Below, one piece after another: positions 39,962 to 49,069 of a stretch of DNA of 64,000 bases. A program made the translations under genes and the position numbers. This DNA comes from Planctomycetaceae bacterium (GTDB taxonomy: Bacteria > Planctomycetota > Planctomycetia > Planctomycetales > Planctomycetaceae): NCBI GenBank assembly GCA_014762625.1, contig JABURQ010000051.1:1-64000 (forward strand). The letters run 5' to 3'. Positions within the stretch are counted from its first letter, which is position 1, and the number at the start of each line of letters is the position of its first letter. The notes under the pieces were generated by a model, which did no database searches, was not told the origin of the DNA, and saw only the letters and a list, made by a program, of their open reading frames with translations.

Positions 39962-41539
39962 ATGCGCTTTCTCGTCGCCAGCTTCTTGACAGTTCTATTT
40001 TCGTCTCATGGCCTCGCTCAGGAGGCCTCTTCAAGTCCGGATTCCAACAAGCTGCCGTTCAAAATATCTCCAGAGACCACTTACATCACTGAACCACTCA
40101 CGAAAGAAGGTCGAGTGGACTACGGGGCGGCTCTTAATCAGATGATGAAGAAGGGAGTCACCCCCGAAACAAATGCCGCCGTTTATTACTGGCGAGCCAT
40201 GGGACCTCAGCCGGATGGTCTCGAATCGGAAGAATTTCTTGAGAATCTCAAACAGGAACTGGGGATCGATCCATTTTCCGAAAACGGCCCCTACATGGTA
40301 AATTTCAGACCGCCACAGAAAGCAGTGGATGCGGGTCAGGATCCGTTCGCCGATTATAACGCGGCTTTAGGGAGTCCCTGGAAATCGGATGATTATCCGA
40401 GTGTCAAAAAATGGATCGATTTGAATCAGGAACCTCTCGATATTGTTTTGGAGGGAACCCGACAACCTCACTATTTCCGTCCCATTGTCAAAACAGCTAA
40501 CGAGGAGCTACTCCTGACAACTTTACTTCCCGATATTCAACAGATGCGCGAGTTGGCTCGGTTGTTGAGTGCTCGTGCTATGTTGGCAATTGGAGAAGCA
40601 CGTTTTGAAGATGCCTCAAGCGATCTCATTGCCCTGCACCGATTGGCCCGTCACGTCGGTCAGGGAGCGACCATGATCGAATTACTGGTGGGAGTTGCGA
40701 TTGACGCTGTCGCTCGTGAAGGAGACTTACAACTGATCAATTGCGAAACCATCAGTGTGGAGCAATTGAAGGCTCATCAAAAGAGTCTCTCTGAATTACC
40801 CACACTTGCACATTGTGATCGGGCCATGACATCAGAACGCATGTTTAATTTAGATGAATTACAGACGATTGCCACCGGAAATCCAAAATCCGAGCAAGGC
40901 AAAACTTTTCTCTCTTTTGCAGGTCTCGATGCGTCTTCCACAATGGGTGCGATACTGTCAGAAATGTTCCAACACAGTATCGACTGGAATGTAGTTTTCA
41001 CGGGGATTAATGACTATCACGATAGCGTCGGAGAGGCGCTCTCTCTAGATTCTTTCGCCAAACGTTTCGAGACCATAAAACAGTTGAATCAGGAGTTGCA
41101 GGCGGAATACCAACAAGCGAACCGTCCTTCCGCCTTGGCGCTCTCCGTCCTGTTCTCGCCTCAATGCCGGGGAAACCATATTCGTTTGGTGTTGCTGTCG
41201 TTACTGACACCGGCCCTCGAACAGGTGGTGGTGGCGCAAACGCGAGGAAATTCCAATGCCCCCTTGACCGAAACGGCATTTGCGGTGGCTGCCTACCAAA
41301 AACGCGAAGGCAAGCTTCCCGACAATCTCCAGCAGTTGATACCTGCGGATCTTGCCGAGATTCCTCTCGATCCCTTCACGGGGCAGCCGGTCCATTATCT
41401 CGTCAACAATGACGCAGCCACCATTTATTGCCTCGGCAAAAATCTCCAGGACGACAAAGGAATCACGCAACAGGAAAATCGCAATGAGTATGACATCGTG
41501 GTGCGAATTCCGAAGCAGGAACCGGTCCTTGCGAACTGA
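39962..41539 (+). CDS. Secreted planctomycete protein of unknown function
   Basis: The 525-residue product has a signal peptide (LVASFLTVLFSSHGLAQ, residues 3-20). The mature part is mainly helical, with a typical C-terminal segment (TETAFAVAAYQKREGKLP, then LIPADLAEIPLDPFTGQPVHY) that recurs in many planctomycete proteins and resembles the end of type II secretion pseudopilin-like domains. I see no catalytic site. A cgggag sequence precedes the ATG at 39962; a GTG at 39929 would displace the signal peptide. It is convergent with hemL: the two stop codons are adjacent. Confidence 0.7.
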   Translation: MRFLVASFLTVLFSSHGLAQEASSSPDSNKLPFKISPETTYITEPLTKEGRVDYGAALNQMMKKGVTPETNAAVYYWRAMGPQPDGLESEEFLENLKQELGIDPFSENGPYMVNFRPPQKAVDAGQDPFADYNAALGSPWKSDDYPSVKKWIDLNQEPLDIVLEGTRQPHYFRPIVKTANEELLLTTLLPDIQQMRELARLLSARAMLAIGEARFEDASSDLIALHRLARHVGQGATMIELLVGVAIDAVAREGDLQLINCETISVEQLKAHQKSLSELPTLAHCDRAMTSERMFNLDELQTIATGNPKSEQGKTFLSFAGLDASSTMGAILSEMFQHSIDWNVVFTGINDYHDSVGEALSLDSFAKRFETIKQLNQELQAEYQQANRPSALALSVLFSPQCRGNHIRLVLLSLLTPALEQVVVAQTRGNSNAPLTETAFAVAAYQKREGKLPDNLQQLIPADLAEIPLDPFTGQPVHYLVNNDAATIYCLGKNLQDDKGITQQENRNEYDIVVRIPKQEPVLAN

Positions 41540-42838
41540 TTATCCTGCCGCCAGTTCCCGCATCACTTCCTGTGCCGCCGCGATCGTTTTCTGAATATCG
41601 TCTTCCGAGTGGACTGCCGACACGAAGTTGGCTTCAAACTGACTGCACGGCAGATAAACGCCGCGTTCCATCATGCCCCAGAAGTAGCTGGCGAACATCT
41701 CGGTATTGTTCTTCGCAGAAACCGTGTAACTGGTGACTTCTTCGGGGTTAAAGAAGAGCGTGAACATGCTGCCGACCTGTGCCGTCGAGTGCGGAAGTCC
41801 AGCGTTCTCAGCCGCCGCACTCAATCCACTGACGAGCGTTCGCGTCGTCTCTTCGAGTTTCGGATAGGGGTCGGTCTCTTTCAGTTTTCGCAACATGGCG
41901 AGTCCACTGGCCATGGCAACCGGATTGCCCGATAGCGTCCCCGCTTGATAGACGGGCCCTGTGGGAGAGATGGAGGCCATCACTTCGGCCTTTCCGCCAT
42001 AGGCTCCGACCGGCATTCCCCCGCCGATGATCTTTCCGAGAGTCGTCAGATCGGGAGTGACGCCGAATCGCTCCTGAGCGCCACCCAGGGCGACCCGAAA
42101 GCCGGTCATTACTTCATCGAAGATCAACAGTGCTCCGTGTTCGGTGCAAAGTTCGCGTAGCCCTTCGAGAAAACCTGACTGAGGCGCTACGCATCCCATA
42201 TTCCCGACGACCGGCTCGAGAATGATCCCTGCGATGTTCGGTCCTTCCTGGGCAAATACCTCCCGGCACTGTTCCAGATTATTGTATTCCAGCACAATCG
42301 TATCCTGAGTGCATCCCGCGGGAATACCGGGACTCGACGGCGTCCCCAACGTCAACGCTCCGCTCCCTGCCTGAACGAGAAGGGCATCGACGTGTCCGTG
42401 ATAGCAGCCGGCGAATTTGATAATTTTGTCTCGACCGGTATGCCCGCGGGCGAGACGAATCGCCGACATCGTCGCTTCCGTTCCGGAATTCACCATGCGG
42501 ACTTTTTCGATCGACGGCACGAGTTCGACGATCAATTCCGCCATCTCGGTTTCCAGAGTCGTCGGAGCTCCGAAACTCGTTCCGACTTTCAAAGCATCCT
42601 CAATCGCCGCGATGACGTCAGGATCTCGGTGCCCCAGAATGTGAGGTCCCCAGGAGCCGATAAAATCGATCAGTTGATTTCCGTCGATGTCGTAGAGATA
42701 GGCACCCTGTCCGCGTTCGATAATCAGAGGCTCACCGCCGACGACCCCGAAGGCCCGCGCGGGTGAATTGACGCCTCCTGGAATCACGCGGGAAGCTCGT
42801 TGAAAGTGTTCCTGACTTTTGGTTCGATTGAGTGTCAT
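41540..42838 (-). CDS. hemL: Glutamate-1-semialdehyde 2,1-aminomutase
   Basis: HemL converts glutamate-1-semialdehyde to 5-aminolevulinate in the C5 route to tetrapyrroles, with pyridoxamine/pyridoxal phosphate. The 432-residue product has the PLP lysine K269 in [10 protein letters not shown], the [11 protein letters not shown] segment before it, and the N-terminal [10 protein letters not shown]. It is of normal length. ftsY lies upstream on the same strand with a 21-base gap, so they may be cotranscribed. Confidence 0.97.
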   Translation of the reverse strand: MTLNRTKSQEHFQRASRVIPGGVNSPARAFGVVGGEPLIIERGQGAYLYDIDGNQLIDFIGSWGPHILGHRDPDVIAAIEDALKVGTSFGAPTTLETEMAELIVELVPSIEKVRMVNSGTEATMSAIRLARGHTGRDKIIKFAGCYHGHVDALLVQAGSGALTLGTPSSPGIPAGCTQDTIVLEYNNLEQCREVFAQEGPNIAGIILEPVVGNMGCVAPQSGFLEGLRELCTEHGALLIFDEVMTGFRVALGGAQERFGVTPDLTTLGKIIGGGMPVGAYGGKAEVMASISPTGPVYQAGTLSGNPVAMASGLAMLRKLKETDPYPKLEETTRTLVSGLSAAAENAGLPHSTAQVGSMFTLFFNPEEVTSYTVSAKNNTEMFASYFWGMMERGVYLPCSQFEANFVSAVHSEDDIQKTIAAAQEVMRELAAG

Positions 42839-42859
42839 CTTGAGATCACCGTTCGTTGT

Positions 42860-43801
42860 TTATTGTTCGAGCAAAGCGTCGACGAAAGATTTGGGATCGA
42901 AGATTTGCAGATCGTCGATCTGTTCCCCGACACCGACATATTTGACCGGGATGCCCATTTTCTGTCGGATGGCAACGACGACGCCTCCCTTAGCGGTACC
43001 GTCCAGCTTCGCGAGGATTAACCCGGTGCAATCAACGGCTTCGGAGAAGTTCGTCGCCTGCGAGATACCGTTTTGTCCGGTCGTTGCATCCAAGACGAGC
43101 AGCCGTTCGTGGGGAGCGCCGGGGATCACTTTATCGACGACCCGCCGGATCTTACCCAGTTCGTCCATCAGATTCTTTTGTGTCTGCAGGCGACCGGCGG
43201 TATCGATGATGATCACATCGGCTCCCGTCTCCAGACCTTTTTGACAGGCGATATGCGCCACACTGGCGGGATCGGAGCCGCTCGGTTGAGTCACGATCTC
43301 GCAGCCGATGCGTTGGCTCCATAAGGTCAATTGTTCGACGGCCGCCGCCCGGAACGTGTCCCCCGCACCGAGAATCACCTTCTTGCCGGCATTGTGCAGG
43401 TAATTCGCGAGTTTCCCGATACTGGTCGTTTTCCCGGCACCGTTGACACCGGTGACAAGAATCACCGTCGGCCCGTCGGTTTGGATGTTCAAAGGGGAGA
43501 GGGGGTCTTCCACATCCCAGACGTCCTGCCCTTCCCCTGCCAGCAAACTGATCAGTTTCGAGCTGACCGTTTCCCAGATCGCGTCGATGTCAACGGTCCG
43601 CCCGCCGTGCTTTTCTCGAAGTTCATTGATGATGGATGTGGCGGCGGAGACTCCCATATCGGATTGAATCAGCCGGGCTTCAAATTGTTCCAGCTTTTCG
43701 TCGTCGAGAATCTCCCCTGCCTTGAACAGGTCGCGCACATCAGTCCGCAAGACATCGCGTGTCTTCTGTAAGCCTTTTTTCAGCCGGTCGAAAAGTCCCA
43801 T
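42860..43801 (-). CDS. ftsY: Signal recognition particle receptor FtsY
   Basis: FtsY docks SRP-ribosome complexes at the membrane for cotranslational insertion. The 313-residue product has a short N-terminal helix in place of a long acidic A domain, an N domain (about 10-90), and an NG GTPase domain: P-loop GVNGAGKTT at 118-126, DTAGR in the middle and LAKLDGTAKGG near the end. The start at 43801 gives MGLFDRLKKGL, which is characteristic of FtsY. Confidence 0.97.
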   Translation of the reverse strand: MGLFDRLKKGLQKTRDVLRTDVRDLFKAGEILDDEKLEQFEARLIQSDMGVSAATSIINELREKHGGRTVDIDAIWETVSSKLISLLAGEGQDVWDVEDPLSPLNIQTDGPTVILVTGVNGAGKTTSIGKLANYLHNAGKKVILGAGDTFRAAAVEQLTLWSQRIGCEIVTQPSGSDPASVAHIACQKGLETGADVIIIDTAGRLQTQKNLMDELGKIRRVVDKVIPGAPHERLLVLDATTGQNGISQATNFSEAVDCTGLILAKLDGTAKGGVVVAIRQKMGIPVKYVGVGEQIDDLQIFDPKSFVDALLEQ

Positions 43802-43851
43802 GCGGTTTGGAATCCTGGTGTTGTTTCTGAGAGGAATGCTGACAGAGTGAG

Positions 43852-45336
43852 TCAGTCGATGAGTGAGACGAATCGCTCGAAAGCTTCTTTCCAGCGAGAC
43901 GTATTCGTCGGTTCGTATTGTTTAATCGAAGCGGAATTATGGACGACCTGCCGAATTTCCGACAGGGAGCCGATTTCTCCCAGCGAGCGAGCCTGCACCA
44001 GAACATTTCCCATCACGGTTCCTTCGACGGGACCGGCAATGACAGGTCGTCCGCAGGAATTCGCGGCGAACTGATTGAGGAGTTCATTTTGGCAACCGCC
44101 GCCCACAATGTGGATCACTTCGATCGGAGTTCCCGTCAGCTCTTCGAGCTGGCCGAGGACGACGCGGTATTTCAATGCCAGGCTCTCGAACGCACAGCGT
44201 GCTAACTGGCCTTCCGTTTCCGGTTCCGGCTGTCCATGCTTCCGGCACCATTCACGAATCGCGGTCGGCATGTCGGCAGGACTGAGAAACATGGGATCGT
44301 CCGGATTGATGAGTGACCGGAACGGCTCTGCGACCGACGCCCGTTGAACGAGTTGCGAGTAATCGATCGTTTTACCGGAGCGTTCGATCGATTCCCGGAT
44401 CTGAGTGATCAACCAGAGCCCCATAATGTTTTTGAGCAGGCGGTAGGTACCGTCAACGCCTCCTTCGTTGGTGACGTTTAGTTCCAACGCTCGTGGTGAC
44501 AGGATCGCGTCTTGAACCTCCACCCCCAACAACGACCAGGTCCCGGAACTGAGATAGGCCCAGTTCGGCGTTCCCGTCAATTCCGTCGGGACCGCCACAA
44601 CGGCGGCTCCCGTGTCGTGCGTGGCGGGAGCGATCACATCTATCCGAGGCAGGCCCGTTCGTTCGGCGACATCCTTGCGCAATTGTCCCAGCTTGGTCCC
44701 CGGATTGACGACCTCCCCAAACATCTCGGTCGGTATGTCAAATTTTCCTAAGAGGTCGTACGACCAATCTCGCGAACTGGGGTCGTAACATTGACTGGTC
44801 GTGGCATTCGTAAACTCAACCACCTGACTCCCCGAGAGACACCAGTTGAAAAAGTCGGGCATCATCAGGAATCGATCCGCCATCGACATCAATTCAGGGT
44901 TCGACTCCTGCATCGCAATCAATTGATACAGTGTGTTGATTTGCATGAACTGCAAACCGGTAGCAGCGAAGATGTCTTCGCGAGCAACACGCTGAAACGC
45001 CTTCTCCATCATGCCGTCGGTGCGAGGATCGCGATAATTATAAGGCTGCCCCAGGATTTCCCCGGTCTTCGACAGCAAGACATAATCCACCCCCCAGGTA
45101 TCGACGCCAACCGACGCGATATCCGAACCGAACTCCTGTTTGGCTCGCAGCAGCCCTTCCTGGATGCCGGTCCAGAGATGGAGAACGTCCCAGCGCAAAG
45201 AACCTGCCAGATTCACCGGGCCGTTGGAAAATCGATGTAACTCCTTGAGTTCGACTTTGTCACCATCGAACAAACCGGCCACGACACGTCCGCTGGACGC
45301 TCCCAAGTCGACTCCCAGATAACATCGCGCTGTCAT
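43852..45336 (-). CDS. rhaB: Rhamnulokinase-like sugar kinase (FGGY family)
   Basis: The 494-residue FGGY kinase has the N-terminal phosphate motif DLGASSGR (10-17), [12 protein letters not shown] near 75, the ATP-side [10 protein letters not shown] near 240, and [16 protein letters not shown] near 405. These are close to RhaB, which phosphorylates L-rhamnulose. Planctomycetes degrade rhamnose and fucose from algal polysaccharides, often with a microcompartment, but no aldolase, isomerase or shell genes are nearby. The ATG at 45336 is preferred to a start 36 codons upstream. Confidence 0.88.
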   Translation of the reverse strand: MTARCYLGVDLGASSGRVVAGLFDGDKVELKELHRFSNGPVNLAGSLRWDVLHLWTGIQEGLLRAKQEFGSDIASVGVDTWGVDYVLLSKTGEILGQPYNYRDPRTDGMMEKAFQRVAREDIFAATGLQFMQINTLYQLIAMQESNPELMSMADRFLMMPDFFNWCLSGSQVVEFTNATTSQCYDPSSRDWSYDLLGKFDIPTEMFGEVVNPGTKLGQLRKDVAERTGLPRIDVIAPATHDTGAAVVAVPTELTGTPNWAYLSSGTWSLLGVEVQDAILSPRALELNVTNEGGVDGTYRLLKNIMGLWLITQIRESIERSGKTIDYSQLVQRASVAEPFRSLINPDDPMFLSPADMPTAIREWCRKHGQPEPETEGQLARCAFESLALKYRVVLGQLEELTGTPIEVIHIVGGGCQNELLNQFAANSCGRPVIAGPVEGTVMGNVLVQARSLGEIGSLSEIRQVVHNSASIKQYEPTNTSRWKEAFERFVSLID

Positions 45337-45428
45337 CAGTTCACTCTTCAAATCTGTGTGTGAAGGCAAGAATTTCTTCGGATCGCCATGATAACGGGAT
45401 TCGTGGGCAGATGAAATCCGCGCAAAAA

Positions 45429-45460
45429 GAAACGCTGTGGCCAAACAACCACAGCGTTTC
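45429..45460 (-). terminator. Rho-independent terminator of the small lipoprotein gene
   Basis: A perfect 12-base stem (GAAACGCTGTGG / CCACAGCGTTTC, 8-base loop) is followed, on the minus strand, by a T-rich run. It lies 20 bases beyond the stop codon of the gene at 45481-45678. Confidence 0.88.
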
Positions 45461-45480
45461 GGTCAGGTCGTGAAACCTGT

Positions 45481-45678
45481 TTATTCAGTCGCTGAGGTGC
45501 CTTCGGCTTCAGCGCCATCTTCAGCGGGAGCTTCATCGCCGGCGGGAGCTTCTTCAGCAGCGGAACTCTCATCTCCAGCAGGAGCTTCTTCAGCCGGAGG
45601 AGCACAGCCGACAGCTGCAAAAGAAACACAAACCACGCTCACCAGAGCGGCAAATTTTTTCAGTACATCAAGCTTCAT
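45481..45678 (-). CDS. Small acidic lipoprotein with repeated EEAPAGDE motif
   Basis: The 65-residue product has a lipoprotein signal (KKFAALVSVVCVSFAAVGC) with lipobox AVGC. The mature part consists of 40 or so residues, nearly all Ala, Glu, Gly, Pro, Asp and Ser, with the octamer EEAPAGDE twice and degenerate copies after it. It is probably an unstructured, negatively charged surface lipoprotein. The start at 45678 places the signal at the N-terminus. A strong terminator follows, so it is a single-gene unit. Confidence 0.75.
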   Translation of the reverse strand: MKLDVLKKFAALVSVVCVSFAAVGCAPPAEEAPAGDESSAAEEAPAGDEAPAEDGAEAEGTSATE

Positions 45679-45847
45679 CTCAGTATCCCTTTTCAAAATT
45701 CGATATTCAAACAGCCTATTCTCTCGAAAGAACTGACTGCTCCGGCCACTTAGCCGGTTTCTCACCTTATGAGCCTATTTAATGGCCTGATCCGCAGAAA
45801 TGCAACCAAACCACACTCTCTGGAGGGATAGCAGCCTGAAATGAACA

Positions 45848-46513
45848 CTATTGAACGTCATCCTCAACAGAATCCGGAATGTGCTCGCCTGTCAGTTCAT
45901 CGAAATGGGCCGCCATCAGAGCGTCGAGCTCTTGTCCCGGAGCCAGATTTCCCTCTGGCACCACCATCCGATAGAGCGACTCCACCATTTGCACCGCGAC
46001 TTCTTTCAGGTGAGTTTCGAGAACGAGATTCAATTGTCGGCGGGTCTCACGAGATTGGTTGATACTTTTTGCATTCTCAATCACCCCTTCAGGCGATAAA
46101 GCCCCCCCGACACCGAATGTGCTGTAGAGTTCGTCCCACTCACGATCCGACCAGTCTCGGAACAAGTGTGGGTGCTCTTCCTGGATCGACCGAATTTCAC
46201 GGTTTGTTTCACGATTGAATCGACCGGAACCCTCTGAAAAGGCGGGCGAGGAGAGGGAACCGAAAGACGAGTCTCCCCACAGAAATCGGTCCAGCGACAT
46301 TTCAAAGGCTTCCGCAAGGCTTGTGAGCGTGGTGATTCGCGGACGACGGCTGTTCTCCTGACGAAGATTGTAGAGAGTCGTCCGAGAAATATCCGCTCGG
46401 CGAGCCAACTCGACCTCGTCCCATCCGCGCTCCATGCAGCAGGCGCGAATGCGTCGCGCAATTTGACGAACGTCAGGCAATTCTCCCGGCTTTCGTGGTT
46501 TCGAGACAGCCAT
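45848..46513 (-). CDS. XRE-family transcriptional regulator
   Basis: The 221-residue product has an N-terminal helix-turn-helix of the XRE/Cro-CI type (about 17-75: IARRIRACCMERGWDEVELARRA, then SRTTLYNLRQ). The rest is helical, with no known sensor domain, and may serve for dimerisation or ligand binding. A gggagct sequence precedes the ATG at 46513. It is divergent from three small genes, and the shared region has several TGAACA copies, one set lying over the -35 of the opposite promoter. It is therefore inferred to control both units. Confidence 0.82.
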   Translation of the reverse strand: MAVSKPRKPGELPDVRQIARRIRACCMERGWDEVELARRADISRTTLYNLRQENSRRPRITTLTSLAEAFEMSLDRFLWGDSSFGSLSSPAFSEGSGRFNRETNREIRSIQEEHPHLFRDWSDREWDELYSTFGVGGALSPEGVIENAKSINQSRETRRQLNLVLETHLKEVAVQMVESLYRMVVPEGNLAPGQELDALMAAHFDELTGEHIPDSVEDDVQ

Positions 46514-46534
46514 GAGTCAAGCTCCCAAAAAAAC

Positions 46535-46604
46535 TGAACAAAATGGTGAACATTTTTGAACAATACTATTGAACATCCATAAACCTAATGTATAATATTG
46601 TTCA
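46535..46604. promoter_or_regulatory. TGAACA site array between divergent genes (candidate operator)
   Basis: TGAACA occurs four times in direct orientation (46535, 46547, 46557, 46570) and once inverted as TGTTCA (46599). The spacing of 10-13 bases is about one helical turn, as expected for a regulator dimer or oligomer binding one face. Confidence 0.6.
46569..46596 (+). promoter_or_regulatory. Promoter of the small-gene operon
   Basis: TTGAAC (46569-46574), 16 bases, TATAAT (46591-46596). The -35 box overlaps the fourth TGAACA copy, so a bound regulator would block the polymerase. Confidence 0.7.
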
Positions 46605-46665
46605 CTTCCTGTCAAATCGCTTCGACAACACGTTTTTCAAGGTTTTTCATAAAGGAGGCAAGCAT

Positions 46666-46977
46666 ATGGTTCGCGAAACGCGATTCTCGTTCGACCAGAA
46701 TTCCCCGCATCGACACGATCCACCGCCTGATGATTTCACCGAGGAGGACGACCTCTTTCTCGATGCCTTCTCTCAGCCGACAGCTCGGGACAGCTCAGCA
46801 AGGAATCAACGCAAACGGGTTCGCCCGAAGAAATCAGATCGGGGAGAGAGTTCAAACGCTCGCTCCTCATCCAGCGTCGAATCGACTGATGGAGAGCGAC
46901 GAGGGCACCTGGCCGATGCGGATTGGCTGAATCCTCCCCAATCACCCCGTCAACGTTCTTCGCGCAAATCGGCGTGA
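46666..46977 (+). CDS. Small, probably disordered, charged protein
   Basis: The 103-residue product is rich in Asp, Glu, Arg and Ser, has no signal sequence, and shows an acidic stretch (DDFTEEDDLFLDAF) followed by a basic Arg/Lys/Ser-rich half. It lacks regular secondary structure patterns, so it is likely unstructured alone. An unusually good aaaggagg ribosome-binding sequence lies 8 bases before the ATG at 46666. It is the first gene behind the TATAAT promoter. No family is recognised. Confidence 0.6.
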   Translation: MVRETRFSFDQNSPHRHDPPPDDFTEEDDLFLDAFSQPTARDSSARNQRKRVRPKKSDRGESSNARSSSSVESTDGERRGHLADADWLNPPQSPRQRSSRKSA

Positions 46978-47036
46978 TTGAGAAGTGTGGTCCTGCTTTC
47001 TATTTCAATTCCATCTCATCAATCGAGGCAACTCTT

Positions 47037-47207
47037 ATGGAAAATCCGAACAATGAACTCCGCAAGCAGATTTCGATTTTCATCCCCCTCTCGGACTGGA
47101 AAGCCATTCGTCTCGAAGCGGCTCGTCAGAAAATCCCGATGACCGAACTCTGTCGTCGCTGGATGAAAAAAGACATGCAACGTTTGAGAAGTCAGGAGCG
47201 AATCTGA
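47037..47207 (+). CDS. Small ribbon-helix-helix-like protein
   Basis: The 56-residue product has one strand (KQISIFIPLSDWKAIR) followed by two helices (RLEAARQKIPMTELCRRWMKK), the pattern of a ribbon-helix-helix (CopG/Arc-type) DNA-binding protein. It could autoregulate the operon or act as an antitoxin-like partner of a neighbour. A gagg sequence precedes the ATG at 47037. It lies 59 bases after the disordered-protein gene. Confidence 0.6.
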   Translation: MENPNNELRKQISIFIPLSDWKAIRLEAARQKIPMTELCRRWMKKDMQRLRSQERI

Positions 47208-47263
47208 TCTTCTCTGGATTTCCTCCGCTCTATTGAGCCTCTCACTAACGAAAGTAATCGACT

Positions 47264-47695
47264 ATGAAAAATACCCTTTCTCGCAATGCCTATCCGAGCG
47301 ATCTGACTCAAGCCCAGTGGGATGAAATTGACCTGCTCCTTCCACGAGAATCCGAACAGGGTCGAGCGCGTGAACACTCACTCCGCGAAGTCGTCAATGC
47401 GATGAATTACCGTTGGACGACAGGCTGTTCCTGGCGCATGTTGCCGCACGATTTCCCTGTCTGGCAGACGGTGTACTCCTATTTTCGCACATGGCAATCG
47501 CTGGGACTGTTGGGAGAGATCCGTCGCATTCTCCTCAGCCGCAAACTCAGAAATCGCTCCTCCAAGCGCGCTCCCGAGATGCCCGAAACGACGTCCCCGG
47601 AGAGACCGCTCTCCACTTCGGAGAGTCCGAGACCGTTACCCGAAGCGACTTCTCCCCGGCTGACATCTTCCCACTGGCCGACGGAATCGGTCTAG
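47264..47695 (+). CDS. Stand-alone IS5-type transposase N-terminal domain (DUF4096-like) with Ser/Pro-rich tail
   Basis: Residues about 8-95 of this 143-residue product match the N-terminal domain of IS5/IS1031-type transposases (YPSDLTQAQWDEIDLLLP, then REVVNAMNYRWTTGCSWRML and DFPVWQTVYSYFRTW). The DDE catalytic domain is absent. In its place is a tail rich in Ser, Pro, Glu and Thr. No terminal inverted repeats or target duplications are evident around it, and the frame, spacing and ribosome-binding sequence are intact. It is either a decayed transposase or, more likely given its place in an operon, a domesticated DNA-binding domain. Confidence 0.72.
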   Translation: MKNTLSRNAYPSDLTQAQWDEIDLLLPRESEQGRAREHSLREVVNAMNYRWTTGCSWRMLPHDFPVWQTVYSYFRTWQSLGLLGEIRRILLSRKLRNRSSKRAPEMPETTSPERPLSTSESPRPLPEATSPRLTSSHWPTESV

Positions 47696-47818
47696 TGACC
47701 TCGAAGATCGTAACGATTACGCGATTCTTACGGGCCGGTCAAAAGATTCGTGGAAGAACTCTTTCAGACCCCCTGCCAGAGTAGTCCTGCTCCCGCTTCT
47801 CAGGCTAGAATAATTTCC

Positions 47819-48973
47819 ATGGCAGGAAATTCGTTCGGACAAGCATTTCGGATCACGACGGCCGGCGAAAGCCATGGTCCAGGGAATCTTGTGATCATTG
47901 ACGGAGTTCCCCCCGGCATTCCTCTCTCTGTGGAGGAACTGCAGGTCGAACTGGATCGCCGACGTCCGGGGCAAAGCAAGATCACCACCCAACGAAAAGA
48001 ACCGGATACGCCGCAGTTTCTCTCGGGGATGTTTGAAGGCCACACTACGGGAACATCGCTGGCAATTCTCATCCCCAACAAAGATCAACGTTCGCGGGAT
48101 TATTCCGAGATCAAAGACAAATATCGACCGGGGCACGCGGATTATTCATTCGACGCCAAATATGGTCGACGCGATTATCGGGGGGGAGGTCGCTCCAGCG
48201 CTCGCGAAACGACCGTGCGGGTCGCCGCGGGTGTCGTGGCGAGCAAAATATTGAAACTCGAATGTAATGCACGGGTGCAAGGTTACGTCACCCAGATTGG
48301 AGATATCAAAGCCGAGATCCCCGATCCCGCCACCATCACGCGCGAATTGGTCGAGCAACTGCCGGACGGCAGCCAAAACATCGTCCGTTGCCCCGACCAC
48401 ATCGCTGCGGAGAAGATGGTGAACTTGATTGATGATTTACGTATGGAATGCAACTCCATCGGCGGGATTGCGGAGATCGTGGCGACCGGCGTGCCGGCGG
48501 GACTGGGGGAACCGGTTTTCGATAAGATCAAAGCCGATCTTGCCAAAGCCCTGTTCTCGTTACCGGCGGTGTTGGGAGTCGAGTACGGCATCGGTTTCGG
48601 CTGTGCCACGATGACCGGCAGCGAACACAACGATTTGTTTGAACCGGATACCTCCAACGCACCGGTCATTCAAAAAGATGTCGCCGGCGTCAAAACGACG
48701 ACCAACCGACATGGGGGAATGCTGGGCGGTATCACGACCGGAATGCCGATCGTTCTTCGAGCAGCCGTCAAACCGACCAGCAGCTTGCCGATCGAACAGA
48801 AAACCGTCACTCGTTCCGGCGAAGAAACCACCATCAGCACCAAAGGACGCCACGACCCGTGCCTGTTGCCTCGTTTCGTTCCAATGGCCGAGGCGATGGT
48901 CGCGATTGTGCTGGCCGATCACTGGCTGCGATGGAAAGCCCAATGTGGACGTATCAGTCCTGACCGTGGCTGA
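47819..48973 (+). CDS. aroC: Chorismate synthase
   Basis: AroC makes chorismate from EPSP in the last step of the shikimate pathway, with reduced FMN. The 384-residue product has the N-terminal GNSFGQAFRITTAGESHGP, the YRGGGRSSARET segment near 122, and the C-terminal RHDPCLLPRFVPMAEAM. The start at 47819 gives the usual N-terminus; upstream in-frame codons are not family-like. It is not in an operon with other aro genes. Confidence 0.96.
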   Translation: MAGNSFGQAFRITTAGESHGPGNLVIIDGVPPGIPLSVEELQVELDRRRPGQSKITTQRKEPDTPQFLSGMFEGHTTGTSLAILIPNKDQRSRDYSEIKDKYRPGHADYSFDAKYGRRDYRGGGRSSARETTVRVAAGVVASKILKLECNARVQGYVTQIGDIKAEIPDPATITRELVEQLPDGSQNIVRCPDHIAAEKMVNLIDDLRMECNSIGGIAEIVATGVPAGLGEPVFDKIKADLAKALFSLPAVLGVEYGIGFGCATMTGSEHNDLFEPDTSNAPVIQKDVAGVKTTTNRHGGMLGGITTGMPIVLRAAVKPTSSLPIEQKTVTRSGEETTISTKGRHDPCLLPRFVPMAEAMVAIVLADHWLRWKAQCGRISPDRG

Positions 48974-49069
48974 ATTAAGAACTCCCGGATTTCCTTTGAA
49001 CGACTTGGCGGGAGATGCTCTAATTTCTGGTAACGATCCGTTCCGACTTTCTTCTATCACACGAGGGTC

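Noticed and set aside
45842-45856. Second TGAACA site cluster downstream of the XRE gene
   Set aside because: Only one full and one partial copy, at the end of the coding region, so chance is likely.
47264-47695. Complete IS5-type insertion sequence
   Set aside because: No DDE domain, no terminal inverted repeats and no target duplication can be seen, so only a domain is called.
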